Shown piece after piece: positions 10,910 to 23,787 of a stretch of DNA of 64,000 nucleotides. Origin of the DNA: Icerya purchasi (Eukaryota > Arthropoda > Insecta > Hemiptera > Monophlebidae); assembly GCA_039619475.1 (NCBI GenBank), contig CM077116.1, positions 8,728,501 to 8,792,500 on the forward strand. Direction: 5' to 3'. The notes below the pieces were generated by a model that saw nothing but the letters and a program-made list of their open reading frames with translations, did no database searches and was not told the DNA's origin. Positions within the stretch are counted from its first letter, which is position 1; each line of letters starts with the position of its first letter. The translations under genes and the position numbers were made by a program.

Positions 10910-11873
10910 TTAACCCTTAACTGGTCCGGTGCTATATTTTTAACATAAACAGTCCGGCGTATTCTGTGAGACTACTCATTTTGGGAGGCCAAAAAGAAAA
11001 CCAAACATACAAATAAACTAAATATTTTATTTGATATACATATTATAAGCATTACTAAACTTAGGTATGTTAAAATTAAAATAATTGAAACAAAAATTAG
11101 CAAAATATCATAGTAAATAAAATATGATGCCGATAAATAGAAAACAAAAACTTATTTGCAAATTAAGTTTTAAAGAAACCAAGAGAAAACAAGTAAAATG
11201 TATTATTTTATACTGTGAAGTTTATAAGCCATTATATAAACAGAAAAACAAGAAAAATAAAAATGTAACAAATATTCTGGATTCCAGCATGAGTCAAAGT
11301 TAGTTACTTTGAAGAACAATTTTTGCATAGTGGTCTTACTCTTGCTTTTAGTGCGGGGAACTTTTATTACAATAATGTGCTTTTGTGTTCTAGACGATGG
11401 GCGAACTTCTGACGTACACCACCTGTACCGATTTTTACCATATATATATATATATATATATATAATGTTTATCAGATCATTTACTTCGTATTCAACAATT
11501 TCTTCATTGCCATCTGAGTCAGATAACTTTGAATTAGTATTGTGTTCTGATTCAATGTTATAGCCTTCTGGCACACTATCTATATCACTACCACTGTCAC
11601 ATTCATCAAACCATTTTAAATGAGTTTCTTTATAATTTAAATCGCCTAAACGCACACGTTTCGATGGTTCAGCCATATTTCACAAAAATTTCTACACGCA
11701 AAACTATTACACGAACAGTCCAGCGTCGTCTGAAAGACTACGACTGAAATAATTTCCATCGTAACTTCTAAGAAAATATCGCAAACTGATCACAAATATG
11801 GCCGTCTATCACGGACCAATAGAGGAAGGATTTGGTAACAGGAGAAGACGACGCCGGACCAGTTAATGGTTAA
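10910..11873 (-). mobile_element. piggyBac-like element, internally deleted
   Basis: TTAA stands at both ends (10910-10913 and 11870-11873), the target duplication of piggyBac elements. The inverted termini are CCCTTAACTGGTCCGGTG on the left and, read inward from the right, CCATTAACTGGTCCGGCG. A related internal motif, ACAGTCC(G/A)GCGT followed by CTG(A/T)(A/G)AGACTAC, occurs at about 10,947-10,974 and 11,715-11,743. The body is about 956 bp, well below the roughly 2-2.5 kb of an autonomous element. A truncated transposase reads on the minus strand. Confidence 0.85.
11203..11676 (-). pseudogene. Truncated piggyBac-type transposase, N-terminus
   Basis: The ATG at 11676 lies about 190 bp inside the element's right end, where a piggyBac transposase usually starts. 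Residues 1-70 are acidic and rich in D, E and S, typical of this family's disordered N-terminus. GKNRYRW and RTQKHIIVIKVPRTKS follow, resembling the 'W...P...RTRxxNI' entry to the catalytic core. The DDD catalytic domain is missing, and the tail of this 157-residue frame is unrelated. An AT microsatellite (11440-11464) has expanded in the coding frame as repeated IY. It cannot encode an active enzyme. Confidence 0.75.
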
Positions 11874-12889
11874 TATTATCAGGAAAGTTACAAGTTACAC
11901 AGTTATTTCCGTGTGCAATTTTACGTTTATGTAAATAATCTTTAAACAGGCCGTGTCCAGTAAGACTACCTTCAATCGGCTTTTAAAAAAATAAAAAAAT
12001 AAAAAATGGTTGTAAAAAATTTTTCCACAAATGGCAACAAAATTTTTTTCTCGTAGCACAATAGTTTAAAGGCGATGCTAATTGTTTGCCTAGACCATGT
12101 TATTTTTTAAAATCACGACAATCTGAAAGGTTTAACTAATCGCAGACGTGGCATTATTTCACCGCCTAAAATGCGGTGAAAATAAATAAATTTTTTTTTT
12201 TAAATTGCAGTTTTCTTTTTAATTATAGATTTTTTTAAATTACATAATTCTTTTAAATGCAGTACTTTTAACTTTAAATACAGGGAATAGGAATTTCTTG
12301 TAGATTTATGTCGGAAGTGCAACACATTCGCTATTTTAGGTTTCAAATTTAATTATTAATTACGTTGGTTTATAAGAAGAGAACTTCGAATTAAGAAATT
12401 TCTTTTATTTGACGCGATTTTAGCTTTTCAACTTAAACTAAAAACGGAAAACAAACATTAAAAATTATAATTAAAACTGGATGATTAACTCTTCGCAATT
12501 AATATGTATTTATATTTATTTTCGCCGGGAAAATTAAGGCTGTATTACTTTCGTTAGCGATTACTGTGTTTCCCGAAAGTTTTACACGCATCTTTGTATA
12601 TACTCGGAAATTTGGTGGTTACCAGCCAGACGATAATGATTTCTGATACTGAACTCGTAACATTTTAAAGTCATCATCGCGTAAATACGTAATTTTACTA
12701 ATTGCAATTATTAAATTTTACGCAATAACTCTGGTGAAGTTAACTAAAATCGTAAACTCGAAAAATAGAAAATCGCAAAATGCTAATTAATTAAAAGATG
12801 GAATAAGCTGGAATTATCGCTACCGATGAGTGATGAAAACCGTCGCACGTTACGAAGAAGTCTTGTAGAAATAATAATTAAACGCTGTT

Positions 12890-13390
12890 CGTTGGTAAAC
12901 GCATCATTTGAGAACGGCTGGACCGATTTGGCTAATTTCTTTTTTAAAAAGATGTGTTCGTAATAGTCCGCTAATAAAAACCTTTTAAGGAAAGAAATAT
13001 TGAAAAAGTTGCCCGGGAAATCGGAAAATTCGGGAATAACTGAAAGTGCTCTTTTCTATGGAATTTTTGTTTGAATTGGAAATCGTGATTTGAAAGGATG
13101 GATATGCGTAATTATTTTTTTATTTTCTTTGTTACGGTTCTGGAAAGTTTTCAAAAAAAATCGAGACAATTAAAAAGTAAAGTCGGAAAATTCGGGAAAA
13201 TGCAAAAATCTTAATTTTTGTAAGCACCCTCGATCATAACTGGAACGACATATTTGGTTGATTGCTTTTTTGCTCTGTTAGTTACACTCCCGGGATGGAA
13301 ATAACTCAATTAAATGTTTTCAATTGAAAGGGGAAAAAAATGATAGATCTGAAATCTGGAGAAATCTGGAAAAACGCACTTCAGCCTAAA
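12890..13390 (+). repeat. Degenerate duplicated repeat with 'GGCTGGACCGATTT' motif
   Basis: GAACGGCTGGACCGATTTGG (about 12,910) resembles a motif common near Helitron 5' ends in insects. A weaker second form, AACTGGAACGACATATTTGG, occurs at about 13,238. TCGGAAAATTCGGGAA occurs at about 13,021 and again at about 13,183. The block looks like an old repeat with internal duplication. Its family is uncertain. Confidence 0.35.
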
Positions 13391-14025
13391 TTAAAATTAA
13401 ATTAAATTTGATTTTACTTTTGTGTTATTTTGCGATCTGCCCAACTAATATACGTCATTTCTATTCCAATTTATTTCGGCACACGTGCACAAATGTTATT
13501 TGATAGCTGACGAGTAAATTATGAATCGGTTAACATTGCTTTATTGTGTACTCGGACATCGATCTCGAAATGTAAATAAAACACTTTGAGATTCACTGCA
13601 ACATCAAATTTAATAGAAGAAAATGAATATCATTTGTCCGACGTGAAATTTTAACTTAATTCAATTGTGACTTAAATTTTGGAACAAAATCGTACGGTTC
13701 CAAGTCGATCACATTCCAGACATATCACACATTTTTGGCATTTCAGCGGTGTACTGCTGATAGAATTCATCTCGCACGTAAAATTTCCTATTGCCGTGCT
13801 TTTGAATATACTCCTTCTTAAATTGAGAATATCCATGGTCACAAGCTTTAATAGATATGATCATTCAGAAATAATGATCATTCGGAAATACCTTTTTATT
13901 CTCATTTTTACTTTGTTTACACATTTCCAAAATCGTTTATCATAAATTTACGCAACGATCGCACACAACTTTATTGAAATTTAGACAGGACAGTCTGTAG
14001 GGTAAACTAGTTAATAATATCTGTA

Positions 14026-14036
<11 letters not shown>

Positions 14037-14062
<26 letters not shown>
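14037..14062. repeat. (AT)n microsatellite
   Basis: Uninterrupted TA dinucleotides following an A run. Confidence 0.9.
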
Positions 14063-14065
<3 letters not shown>

Positions 14066-14339
14066 TACTCGAACTATTATGTAAAACTGTGCGCATTCGC
14101 ATTTTGTATACTTTATTCGAAATAACAACACCAGTATATTTATTCATTTATAACGATTTTTTTTTTTTGGAATTTACTTTATCTGAAAAAAACAACGACT
14201 GCGAATCGCAAAAAAAATCAAAACTCAAACGTTTATTTTATTTTATTTTGTTTTATTTTATTTTGAAGTTTCTAGCACTGCCGACAACTTCTTGCCTTTA
14301 AATTTTAGAAAGCACCGTAAAAAATTTGAAGTTAATGCA

Positions 14340-14840
14340 ATTTCTAATTTTTTGGGGGAGGGCTCGGCAACCAGGGACCTCACCCAGAAACAATAGGAAA
14401 AAGAATTAACTAATTGAAACTTATTCGATCGGAAATGGCTGAAATAAAGGAAACAATGACAGAAAAAACAGATCGAGAAGGGAATTACAGGATATAGGAA
14501 TCACAATAGGTCATAGGGAGCTTTAACTTTAGGAGGAGTAAATAAAGGAAAGAACGATCAGCAGAAAGAGCAGAACACTGAAAGAAAATGTAATTAGTAT
14601 TAGAAACAGCTGCTTCATTAGGATGTAGAGAACAATAAGGAGAAGAAAGCAAAGAGAGACGATAACGGGAAGAGGTCAATAAAGTGTAATTGAAGCGTAC
14701 TCGAATAATAGGGACAATAACAGAACGTGGAAGAGAAGGGAATTCTAAGAACCAACGATTAGCAGGAAGGTTAGGTTGAATTGAGAGGTAGAAGAAGCGA
14801 TCATGGTAAAGGAGGAAGGGTACACATCCGACCAATTTCT
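14340..14840 (-). pseudogene. Family A LINE, C-terminal fragment (copy A3)
   Basis: A minus-strand frame (14835-14485) reads FYLSIQPNLPANRWFLEFPS, then RSVIVPIIRVRFNYTLL, then NTNYIFFQCSALSADRS, the family C-terminal order with the Cys/His knuckle partly lost. The 3' UTR ends with TTGTTTCTGGGTGAGGTCC, shared with copy A4. Only this last part of ORF2 is present. Confidence 0.65.
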
Positions 14841-14929
14841 ATTTGAGGGCAATTCAAAATTAAATTTTCATATATATTCATTTCGTATCAGTCATTTCAC
14901 GCCATGTCAGTTTAAGCGATCTGCTCGTC

Positions 14930-15400
14930 AACCGGGGGGACCTTTACCCAGAAACAATTAGAAAAGGAAAGAGTCAATTATATCTTTATACGATATCAAA
15001 TGTTGTTAAGAGAAAATAATCAATATAATAGGAACAATCTGTGGAGAGGGAAAAGATAGGACATAAGAGGCGCGATATGGAGTAGGAAGACCGAGTATCA
15101 ATAAAATGGAATAAAAAGCAAAGCAACTCAGCAGAAAGAGATGAACACTTAATAAACACGTGATTAGTATCGCAAATGTAATCTTCGTTTGAGTGGAGAA
15201 TACGGGAAGGCAACTAACGAAAAACGAAAACACGAGCAAGATAATAAAGTATGGCTTAAGAGCGCAGACGAATAATGGAGACAACAACAGAACGGCGAAG
15301 TGAAGGAAACAAAGAGAACCACGGATTGGCAAAAAGACTAGGTTGAACAGGCAGATAAAAAGAACAATTGTTAGAGAAAGAGGAAATGTATACATGCGAT
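14930..15400 (-). pseudogene. Family A LINE, C-terminal fragment (copy A4)
   Basis: Two overlapping minus-strand frames (15395-15006 and 15213-14986) together give the family order: a 'LxxNPWF' segment, RRSVVVSIIRLRS, then SNEDYICDTNHVFIKCSSLS. The sequence matches 5755-5905 on the plus strand. The 3' end carries the same TTGTTTCTGGGT motif as A3, which lies next to it in the same orientation. A frameshift separates the two frames. Confidence 0.65.
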
Positions 15401-18400
15401 ACCAAAGTCTGAGATGAAAACCTTTGCACAGCGGAAGGAGATTAGAATCTTCTTTAATTTTTTCTCTGTAATTGTGCCGGATGTTTTAAAATTAATTTTC
15501 CTTTTAATTTTTCGTTTGCCCTCTCGTGATATATTTAATAAATCCCTCTGTTATCCGAGTTAGTTTTATTAAGTATAGTTGATTTTTTATAAACCCCGTC
15601 CAACTATAATAATCTCTTTGCAAATTTTCCGATAAAAAACACCCGATGCCATAATTTAATACACGTAATTTCGAATAATCGTATTTTCTGCAATCTATTG
15701 TAAGATTTTTATGTCTACTTCTAGTTTCTATTTTTTCATCTTAAACCGTTTCTAAAGTTGCGTTGCGCGAGTATTTGTCACTGTTGATTAAATGGTACGA
15801 TTTTTGTAAGATGATTATACAGTTTGTAGACCGCCCGTTGAAACACTATTGACTGTTATTGTCTCTCCCAGGAGACTACGGTACATTTTTTTCACGATAG
15901 GCCTTAAAACGCGGTTCCATCTGTTTGTTCCATTATCGCTTTTATTTCATTATGGCGTTCTAAACGACTTTCACCCGGATTCACCGATGATACGTCAGTA
16001 ATATAGACTCAAGCTTTCGAAAATTGATTGCCCATTTATTATTCATTTAATTCAGCCTACTGTTTGCGTGTAGAAAAATCGCTATACTCCCATTGCGCTT
16101 TAAGTTCATTATGGTTATCATTGAACGTGTCCATAACAGCATAAAAGTTTGCAGAATAAAACGGACATGGTCAGACTTTAAGTAGAATTTATTACCGACT
16201 AATTGCAAATATAAAAAAACGCATAATAGCGCATAAAAAGTATAACCAAACTTAGCAGGCTAAAAAGGCCTATCTGTCGTAATTTTTACGTGTTCGTAAC
16301 ATGCCCATATTAATTCCAAGTTTTCTTCATTGATTTTTTCAAATACATCTTTTACTTTTATTTCGATATGTATTCACTCAATTAACAATAGAATTAAAGA
16401 GAATACCACAGAAACACGCGGATAAACCTACAATATTTGATAACTCGGTGATGTTTTGATTTAAATATTTTTTATTTATTACAAAATTTTCGTAAAGCCT
16501 CAAGTAATATTGAAAATAATGGTGTGTCCGATCTCGTCTTAATTGTAGAAAGCTGAAATTTTGCTAGTTTTAAATTCTTTTACAAATTTCGAAAATTATG
16601 TTATTATCTACATTGGCAGGTATAACTTAGGACGTCGAGATAGAATACCACAGCTAACTTACATGCACTGCAGCGCATGTTGATATTAGGGGAGCTGCAC
16701 CGCCTCGAAACCTGAATTAAATCGATTATATTGCAGCCGGTGGAGTATTTTGTAGTATTTCCAATCTATCTTTGCTCTAATAATCCGTTCCTCTAAATAA
16801 GTATTGAAACGTTTCTTTTCCAGTAGCTACTCGACACCTAATTCCATTTACAGCTCTATGAAGACCTTAAATGCTATTCGACCATCGTTCAAATACATAT
16901 AAACCTCCGCATCGTCCCTGCATGCTGTAGAATTCGTACAGCTTTTGAAGGTATTTTATCGAAAATTCTACCGAGTGTGTTGAATGACGTATAAAGCTGA
17001 ATTTAATCAATCATCAACAGAACATATTCTCTCCTTCATTGCGTTATATCCTACGGAATTTACCGCGGCATTCTAAGATTTCTGCTTATGAAATAATTCA
17101 TGATCCGATTTTTACGTATTTATTACTAACTTTGTTTAATTGACCTGTTTGCCGATTTTTTTCAATCTGTATCGTTGTATTTCTTAGGGTCCTATATTAC
17201 GGGTTTTCGGCGTTCTGCGGTTTGCACAAGTGGTTTCATTTACACTATACGACTAACGCGAACGCCTCAGTTGTAAACTTAATGCCGTCGTCAGTGATAC
17301 CGATGGGTATGGGTTTAATTCTGTCATTTCGTGATGGGTAAGCATGGTTTGACTGCTGGAAGAAAATGAAGAAGAAGAAATCTAGCTGGAACAATTATTA
17401 AACAAGCGATGGGCTGAAGTGTACAATATTCAGTGCTTGGAAGAAGATTCTTTTAATAATACACTTTTCAATGCGTAGTACGAGATGACATAAAATTTTC
17501 TTTTACTACAGTTGTCTTCGCCTGGCCTTTTGTATTCCTTCCAAAAGCGAATTTATTCCAGCTATTCCCCATGTATATATTCCAACCGTCTCCTTCCTCG
17601 TGGTCTCTTTCCCTGAATTGTCCCTTGTATCGTAGTCGTGAAAAGATCTTCTTCTCGTATTTTATGTCCAAAGTATTTCTTTTTTGCTTCTTTTTCGATG
17701 ATATTTATTAGCCGTTTGGCTTACTAATTTTACATTTATTCGATATTTCTGTACATTTGTTACCTTTTCCTTCCATGGTGTTCTGTGCATTCTTCTGTAG
17801 CACCACAACTAGAAGGCGTTGATTTTTTATTTTTGCTAGCCTCCGATATCGTCCAGGTTTATCGCATTGTTGACGAAGCAGTGAATAATTCTCACTTTTA
17901 ATTTTATGTTCAATTTTCTATCTTTAAACTCTCGTTCTAAATTATTAAATCCAGTTCGGCCGCAGCCTATTCTTCTTCTTATTTCTTCATCGTCTGTCCC
18001 CCATTTTCTGTAATTAAAATCATCCTCAAGTAGATGTACTTGGTTACTTGTTCAATTTTTTCCCCATCTATGTAATATATTTCCATTGGAGATCTGTTTA
18101 ATGTTTTTGCTAAATAAAAGCATACTAAGCAGAATTCTTCAAGGAGATAGCTGCGAGATAAAAATTAGCCATGCAAATGTCGTCGATACGAACTATAAGT
18201 TTATATTCGTATCTATATATCTCGCGGAAAGGAAAACAATGGTGGAATTTCCGAGCGCTGCTAATAAGCTGCTCAACATAATGTTGTTTCATTATTAGAC
18301 ATTTCACTTGCGTACATGTACAAAAACACGTACTTTCTCGACCAGTCGTCGCAACTGCTGACGAACAAAAGACTATGTTCTCAACTATACCGTCTTCGTC

Positions 18401-21320
18401 GAGCTCTCGAACATTTCTGAAAATGTGCGCTCGCTTTGATAAGGTATTTCGCATATTTTACACGTCCATTGCCCCAACTTTTACACAGCTAGTCGGCAGA
18501 TATCGGAGTAAACAGTCAGCTCGACGGGACTGCACTATCAGCAAAAACCTCGTGCCCTTTGGTAGGATTGATGGTTTCGTTAATATTCTTGAAATCAATC
18601 GATAAAAAAAAAAATCAAAAGCGACACGGGGACAATAGTTTGACAAAATTATGTAGACCACGTGTATTATACACGTAATTGCTCCGCCGCGACCATTCCG
18701 TAAAAATTTGTCGTCACAGTGTAAAAATTGACTGCGGTAATACTTTGTACGTGTTATGTAATTTAGTAGAATTTTTATAAATATACTAAATCCATCATTT
18801 TTAAAAACTTGATTTATACTTACGTTGTACTTAACTTTTTCATTTCTGCGCAACTAATTAGCGTATATTTGAAGGAAAAAATTAAATTTAGAAAGTAACG
18901 CTATTATATGTAAATGAATAATTTTTAACAAGAATGTGTCTATTTTGTTGCTATTTTGTTATATACACGCGAAATTATACGTGCAAAGCATTTCCTGAAA
19001 TCTACAATCGATACTTATCCGCTAATCGGTGTAAAATAAGTCTTAAAAAAGTGATAAAAGATACAAATTAGGTGGCATATTTCCTGATAAATTCCCCGCT
19101 ATTTCGTTTCAACAGTTGTCTTTTATTATCGACCCTTTTTATACACGAAGTTTGTCCGCACAATTTTGTTATCACTTCGAGCAGTTCGTCATCTTTTTCG
19201 ACCGTAAATATTTTTAGACTCATTATGCCGAAAACAGGCATTAAAAAAAAAACAAACACATAAAAACATTCCTACTCCGGTTTTAATTCCTGTAAGGAAT
19301 ATCGATTTTATTATTTTGGATTATAGCACCGGACGCGTAATAAGAATCGTGCCTTTAAACGATTATTACCGTTCACGTAGTCTGTGTGTGTGTATTTATT
19401 CGTTTTCGCGACATATTTCGGTTAACAATTCATCGGGAAAATTAAAATTGTCTGTAAAATTTTACGAGCAGAGTTCTCGCGCCCACTTTTATCTCTATTG
19501 TCGTAGATCAAAGTTTTCTTCAGTGCAATCGTTTGCTGGAATGTTGTGCTGGTAATTCACCGAATTCGAGAAAAAAATTTTTGGGATTTCGGGTTTGGTG
19601 GTGGAAGATTAACCTTACGCTCGCTTCTCATGGCTTTCTTCAGACTTTTCCCCTGTCTGGCAATTGACTAAACACACCTTCGGGTAAATCGTCCAGCTCC
19701 GTGCGGTGTATCTGCGCAGGAGGTATCTTTGGGAGAGCAGCCGCTCTTCGTCTGATCGCCACTTTGACTACCTTCTGGCCCAACTTTGTGAAAATTTAGA
19801 GAATAACTTGCATGCTTCGGATCATCCGGACCCTAATATACTATAATAAAACCTCCCGCGGTGTGCTTTCCACAGTAATAGCTCTCGTGTGACATTCTTT
19901 GTCATGATACCGCACGCATTATTGCCAACATATTTTGCCATTCTCTCTTTTTTCGCGAGTGTAAAACCGTTAATTGTCAATATTCTTCCGACTATTTTTG
20001 CTTTCATTTTACTTCACGTTTACTGAAAATTGATTCGAAAAACCGCGATAACGGCCCAAGTATTAATTATTATTTCCCCGGCGACGAGAATTAAACTTGG
20101 TTTTTTTTTGGTTTTTTTTCAATTCCGAAAAATGTTCTTTCGGCGAATTTGTTCCGGAACACGGCGTTCCTCCGGAGAATAGATTCCAGAAAATAAGTTT
20201 CGTGGTTTTGATCATTCCGGAAAGTGTACGGTATTCCTAAAAAATATACTACGATAAATACACTACAAAATAAAATCGAAATAGAATAATGAATATTATA
20301 CTAAACTAACTATAAGAACTGTTTCCCGCAAGATTCGATTTTTCTTGTCTTTTTTCTTTCGCATTTTTGTAATGTAGGGAAGATACGGAAAAACCTTAGG
20401 GGTCAAACGGTCTCCATCTACAAGATTCGTTTAATTATAAAACCGCTATTCCCATTGTATACATTAATGTTTTGATATCTGTTAATTTAGGCAGTATTTG
20501 TCACTTAGAAATGAGTAGAAAATAAAATAATAAAAGAAAATCACGAAACACATATCAAATTATAATTGATACCGAAAAATAAAATAAACGCTCTCCGAAT
20601 ATTTACGAAAAACTTACCTTTCAACGAATAAGGTCAAACGAAATTTTTCGAGGAAACGAGAAAAAAAAAGAATAAAAATAATAATAATAAAAAATAAAAG
20701 AAATTGAAATAAAACTTGAAGGTTTTCTAGAAATATAGTATAAATTTTACATATTAAAAAATTAGAACAACAAAATTAACAGGGATTTCCTAAAATTTAC
20801 GAAGAAAAACTACTACACAAGGTGCATGGAGAATATAAAATTTTACTTAACAGATACAAAAAAACAGTACCAGAAGCAATGTGTAACCGTATAATGCGTA
20901 TGTAAGAATACATGTATGAGTTACAAATTTTGAAGGATAATTATTATCCGAAATTTAAACAGATCACATTCGCCATACACATTCATGAATACAATACAGA
21001 AATAATACTTTGCATAATAATAAGTGGGCGTAAATAAAAAGATAATAAAACTCGAATTACGTAAACCGAGAACACGGAATATAAGTAGGAACCGCTTGCA
21101 CGAAATAACCTACTCGAAGGAAAAGAAAGAAAAATAATAATAATAATAGAACCCTGAGCGGATTTAATTATAGAGACAAAGAAAAATATTGCTACACCTT
21201 TATGGCAATAAATCGACCAATTGTTAGATTAAACGTACGCGATAGAAATAGAATGAGAAAAAATTAAGTTTAAAGAAGTGATTTCATTTTCAATAGTTTT
21301 TATAGCTACTTTATAGTTGT
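15401..21320. other. No recognisable gene or element
   Basis: Nearly 6 kb of AT-rich sequence. Open frames of 109 and 131 codons on the minus strand at 18,125-18,454 and 18,458-18,853 overlap plus-strand frames and show no conserved motif. GAA, AAT and ATA runs occur around 17,365 and 20,665-20,690. It may be intronic or intergenic, and nothing decides which. Confidence 0.4.
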
Positions 21321-21585
21321 TTTTTTTTTATTATTTTTTTAAATGGACTCGGTGTCAGCACTGACCCAACTACATGAGCTTAGATCACCTACTCAGATTC
21401 TGAGGCGATCGAAGATAGAGAGTATAAAGGAAAGAAGGAGGGGTGTAACGGCTAGAGATGGGAAGGAAAGGATAAAGGAAGCATTGAAAGGGGTAGGAAG
21501 ATCCAACGCAAAAAGTTCGGCGTATAGATGAAAGCACTCAAGAAAAAAAGCAGGACATTCAAAAGGTATAGGCAATAAAAATGTT
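21321..21585 (-). pseudogene. Family A LINE, 60-codon C-terminal end (copy A5)
   Basis: The minus strand reads PFECPAFFLECFHLYAE and then LDLPTPFNASFILSFPS, the final residues of family A ORF2 after the FECP knuckle. It is truncated exactly there at the 5' side. The 3' end has TAGTTGGGTCAGTGCTGAC and then an A-rich tail (T-rich 21,321-21,341), parallel to copy A2's terminus. Confidence 0.6.
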
Positions 21586-23157
21586 TATCCATAAAATAGC
21601 TTTTGGAATATTTTTATAATTTTATTTCTACGAAATCCGACCAAATTCAGATTTAGTAGACGCTTTGAACAGATGCAGCGTAGACATGACAGAGATTTAT
21701 TTTTTGTCGAATCGTTCTCCCTTTTTCAGCTAAACTCGAATATCAAGGCAAATTTTAGTTAATAACTGTAACAGTCTTCGTAGAGTTTGGTTTTTTTTTG
21801 TTTTTCCGGTAAAAAGTATTTAATTTTGCAATTTTTTAAAGATAACGTTTGACTTGGCCGCACGCCGTATAAAAATTTTAATTAAGCGACAATGAAAGTT
21901 TACGCGGGTTTGAAAATAAAATATTGAATAATTCTTCGAGGTTCATTAAAATTATCGCTAATATCATTTGTGAGCTTCTGTTAAATATCGTATTAACGTA
22001 AAATAGTTAAACGCTTCGACTAACATTAAATACTAGGTCGCTTTTCTTTTTTTTTTTTTTTTTTTCGAGATGCTTAATTCTGGTTTTGAATTACCAGCAA
22101 TAGAGAACACAGCTACGACTGCAGTAGCAGAACTTGCTAAGATTTGGAAAGATTAATGAATAAAAAAAAGGTCTAACACAAACTAGCTCTAAGTGATCTT
22201 TTTTTTTTTGCGCTATCAGAGATCTTAGCAACATGGAAATTAAGTAAGAACCGTATGTTTTGTTTTTTTTTTCTATTAAAATATGGAACCGACAAACACT
22301 TCTGGAAACAGCTGAGAGGATGGATGGAATAGGAGACGTTATAATAGGGGAGTAGCAGCAGGAAGGCCGAGTTTTAGGAGCTGAGAATAGAATAAATTAC
22401 ACTCGCAGGATTATAGAAACAGAAGCGCTCGACAAATACGTAATCTGCGTAGCCGTCGAAATCGCGATAAATAAAAATGGCGGAAAGTGATTAAGTTATA
22501 ATATTCGGAATCGAATGATCAAAAACGAACGGTGCTTAGACAATTTTGGTATCAGAATGAAACAGCGCTTAACGAAAAACAACGGTGGTACATTGGAATT
22601 TATCAACATTGTTATAACTAAATCTACCACCGTAAAGAATTAGTTAACAACTGCCGGTTACGTCCGTTTCGATATCCAAATGATTTTTTCTAATGTCTAG
22701 TGGAAAATAAAACTACACGAAGTATACAACCGATTGTAACGCAATTTTACCATTTCATTTTAATTTTTCTTTTTCTTTTCGTCGATTATTCTGAACCAAA
22801 AAAAAAAAAAAAAGAAAAAGAAAAAAAGGAAAAATAAATTTTGGCAACTGGATTTATAAATTAGGCTTATTTGCAGCAATGAGCCGCGCGTTCCTCACGA
22901 ATAAAAAAAAAAAGAAAAGGAAGTAGCATAAATGAAATTCATTTTCATCACAGTGCTAGGACAGAGCGCCTAGTCACGTCTCGCACGATGGCCGTTCTAA
23001 TTGCCGAGACATCATACCGAGGTTCACACTTGGCGCAAATAACGGTATTTTATTTAAATTTGAGCAGGAAAAAATTGCGTTCCTCGTCGCTGGCCCGGAG
23101 CGTTCGCGTCTACCCGCGGTAGCCGGCGCGACGGAGCTGCAGGGTAGATTAATGTAA

Positions 23158-23787
23158 ATGCTCGCCGACGACGAGAACATCTTCGTCGAGCACATAATAA
23201 ATTTCCAGCGCTTGTCGACCATCTTAAACAGTTTTCAAAACTGTTCCTGTTCCGGTGTTGTTACCGTTCCGAATTTTCCTTTATCCGTTTTTTTTTCTTT
23301 TTTTTTCTTTTTTCTCTTTTTCTATCCAACATCTTCCGCTAGTAAACTATTTAGCAGCTTGTTTATATTCAAAAAAGGAAACGGTGAGAATATTCAATTT
23401 GCAAAGTTCGGCGTCAGTTCGTCGCGAAGACGAGTTCCTTTTTTTAACAGACTTCTTCGTCCGATCTTGCTCGCCAGGTACCGCCGCTACCGTATAATTT
23501 CCCTCCCTTCCTCTTCCGCGGATGTGTGTCCCCGCAGAATTCTGTCGACTTCCTCCGAGCGCGGCGACATATTTTTCAGCACTTTCCTCTGTACCTTATT
23601 ATGTCGTCGTCAGAATTCTAAAACGTTCAGCGGGGAAAATGTAAAATCGACTAGACCGATGTTTCGACTTCTGGCGGCCGGTGCGGTGTGCGCGCACCCC
23701 ACGTTCGGCGGCGATAGGCAACAGCTGAATGCTCTCCATCGGTATATCAAACATTCCGGCGAAAAGGAAGACCCCAATTCATTTTAA
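23158..23787 (+). other. 209-codon open frame, probably chance
   Basis: The frame starts with ATG and has a phenylalanine-rich stretch from a T-rich tract (residues about 44-56) followed by serine- and arginine-rich segments. The local CpG enrichment lowers stop-codon frequency, which can create long open frames without selection. No signal peptide, domain or splice structure supports a protein. I list it only because it is long for this window. Confidence 0.12.

Larger units (their letters stand above)
11874..14329. other. No recognisable gene
   Basis: AT-rich. It holds a degenerate repeat (see 12,890-13,390), a perfect 9-bp-arm hairpin (TTTCACCGC at about 12,148 against GCGGTGAAA), an AT microsatellite at 14,037-14,062 and runs of T. 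The 88-codon frame at 13,679-13,945 has no motif. Confidence 0.35.

Noticed and set aside
12148..12172. Perfect hairpin TTTCACCGC/GCGGTGAAA like a bacterial terminator
   Set aside because: The surrounding DNA is eukaryotic and non-coding; there is no gene to terminate.
23158..23787. Longest unassigned ATG-started frame (209 codons) as a host gene
   Set aside because: Low-complexity composition in a CpG-rich patch, no domain and no splice signals that can be supported; kept only as a low-confidence entry.
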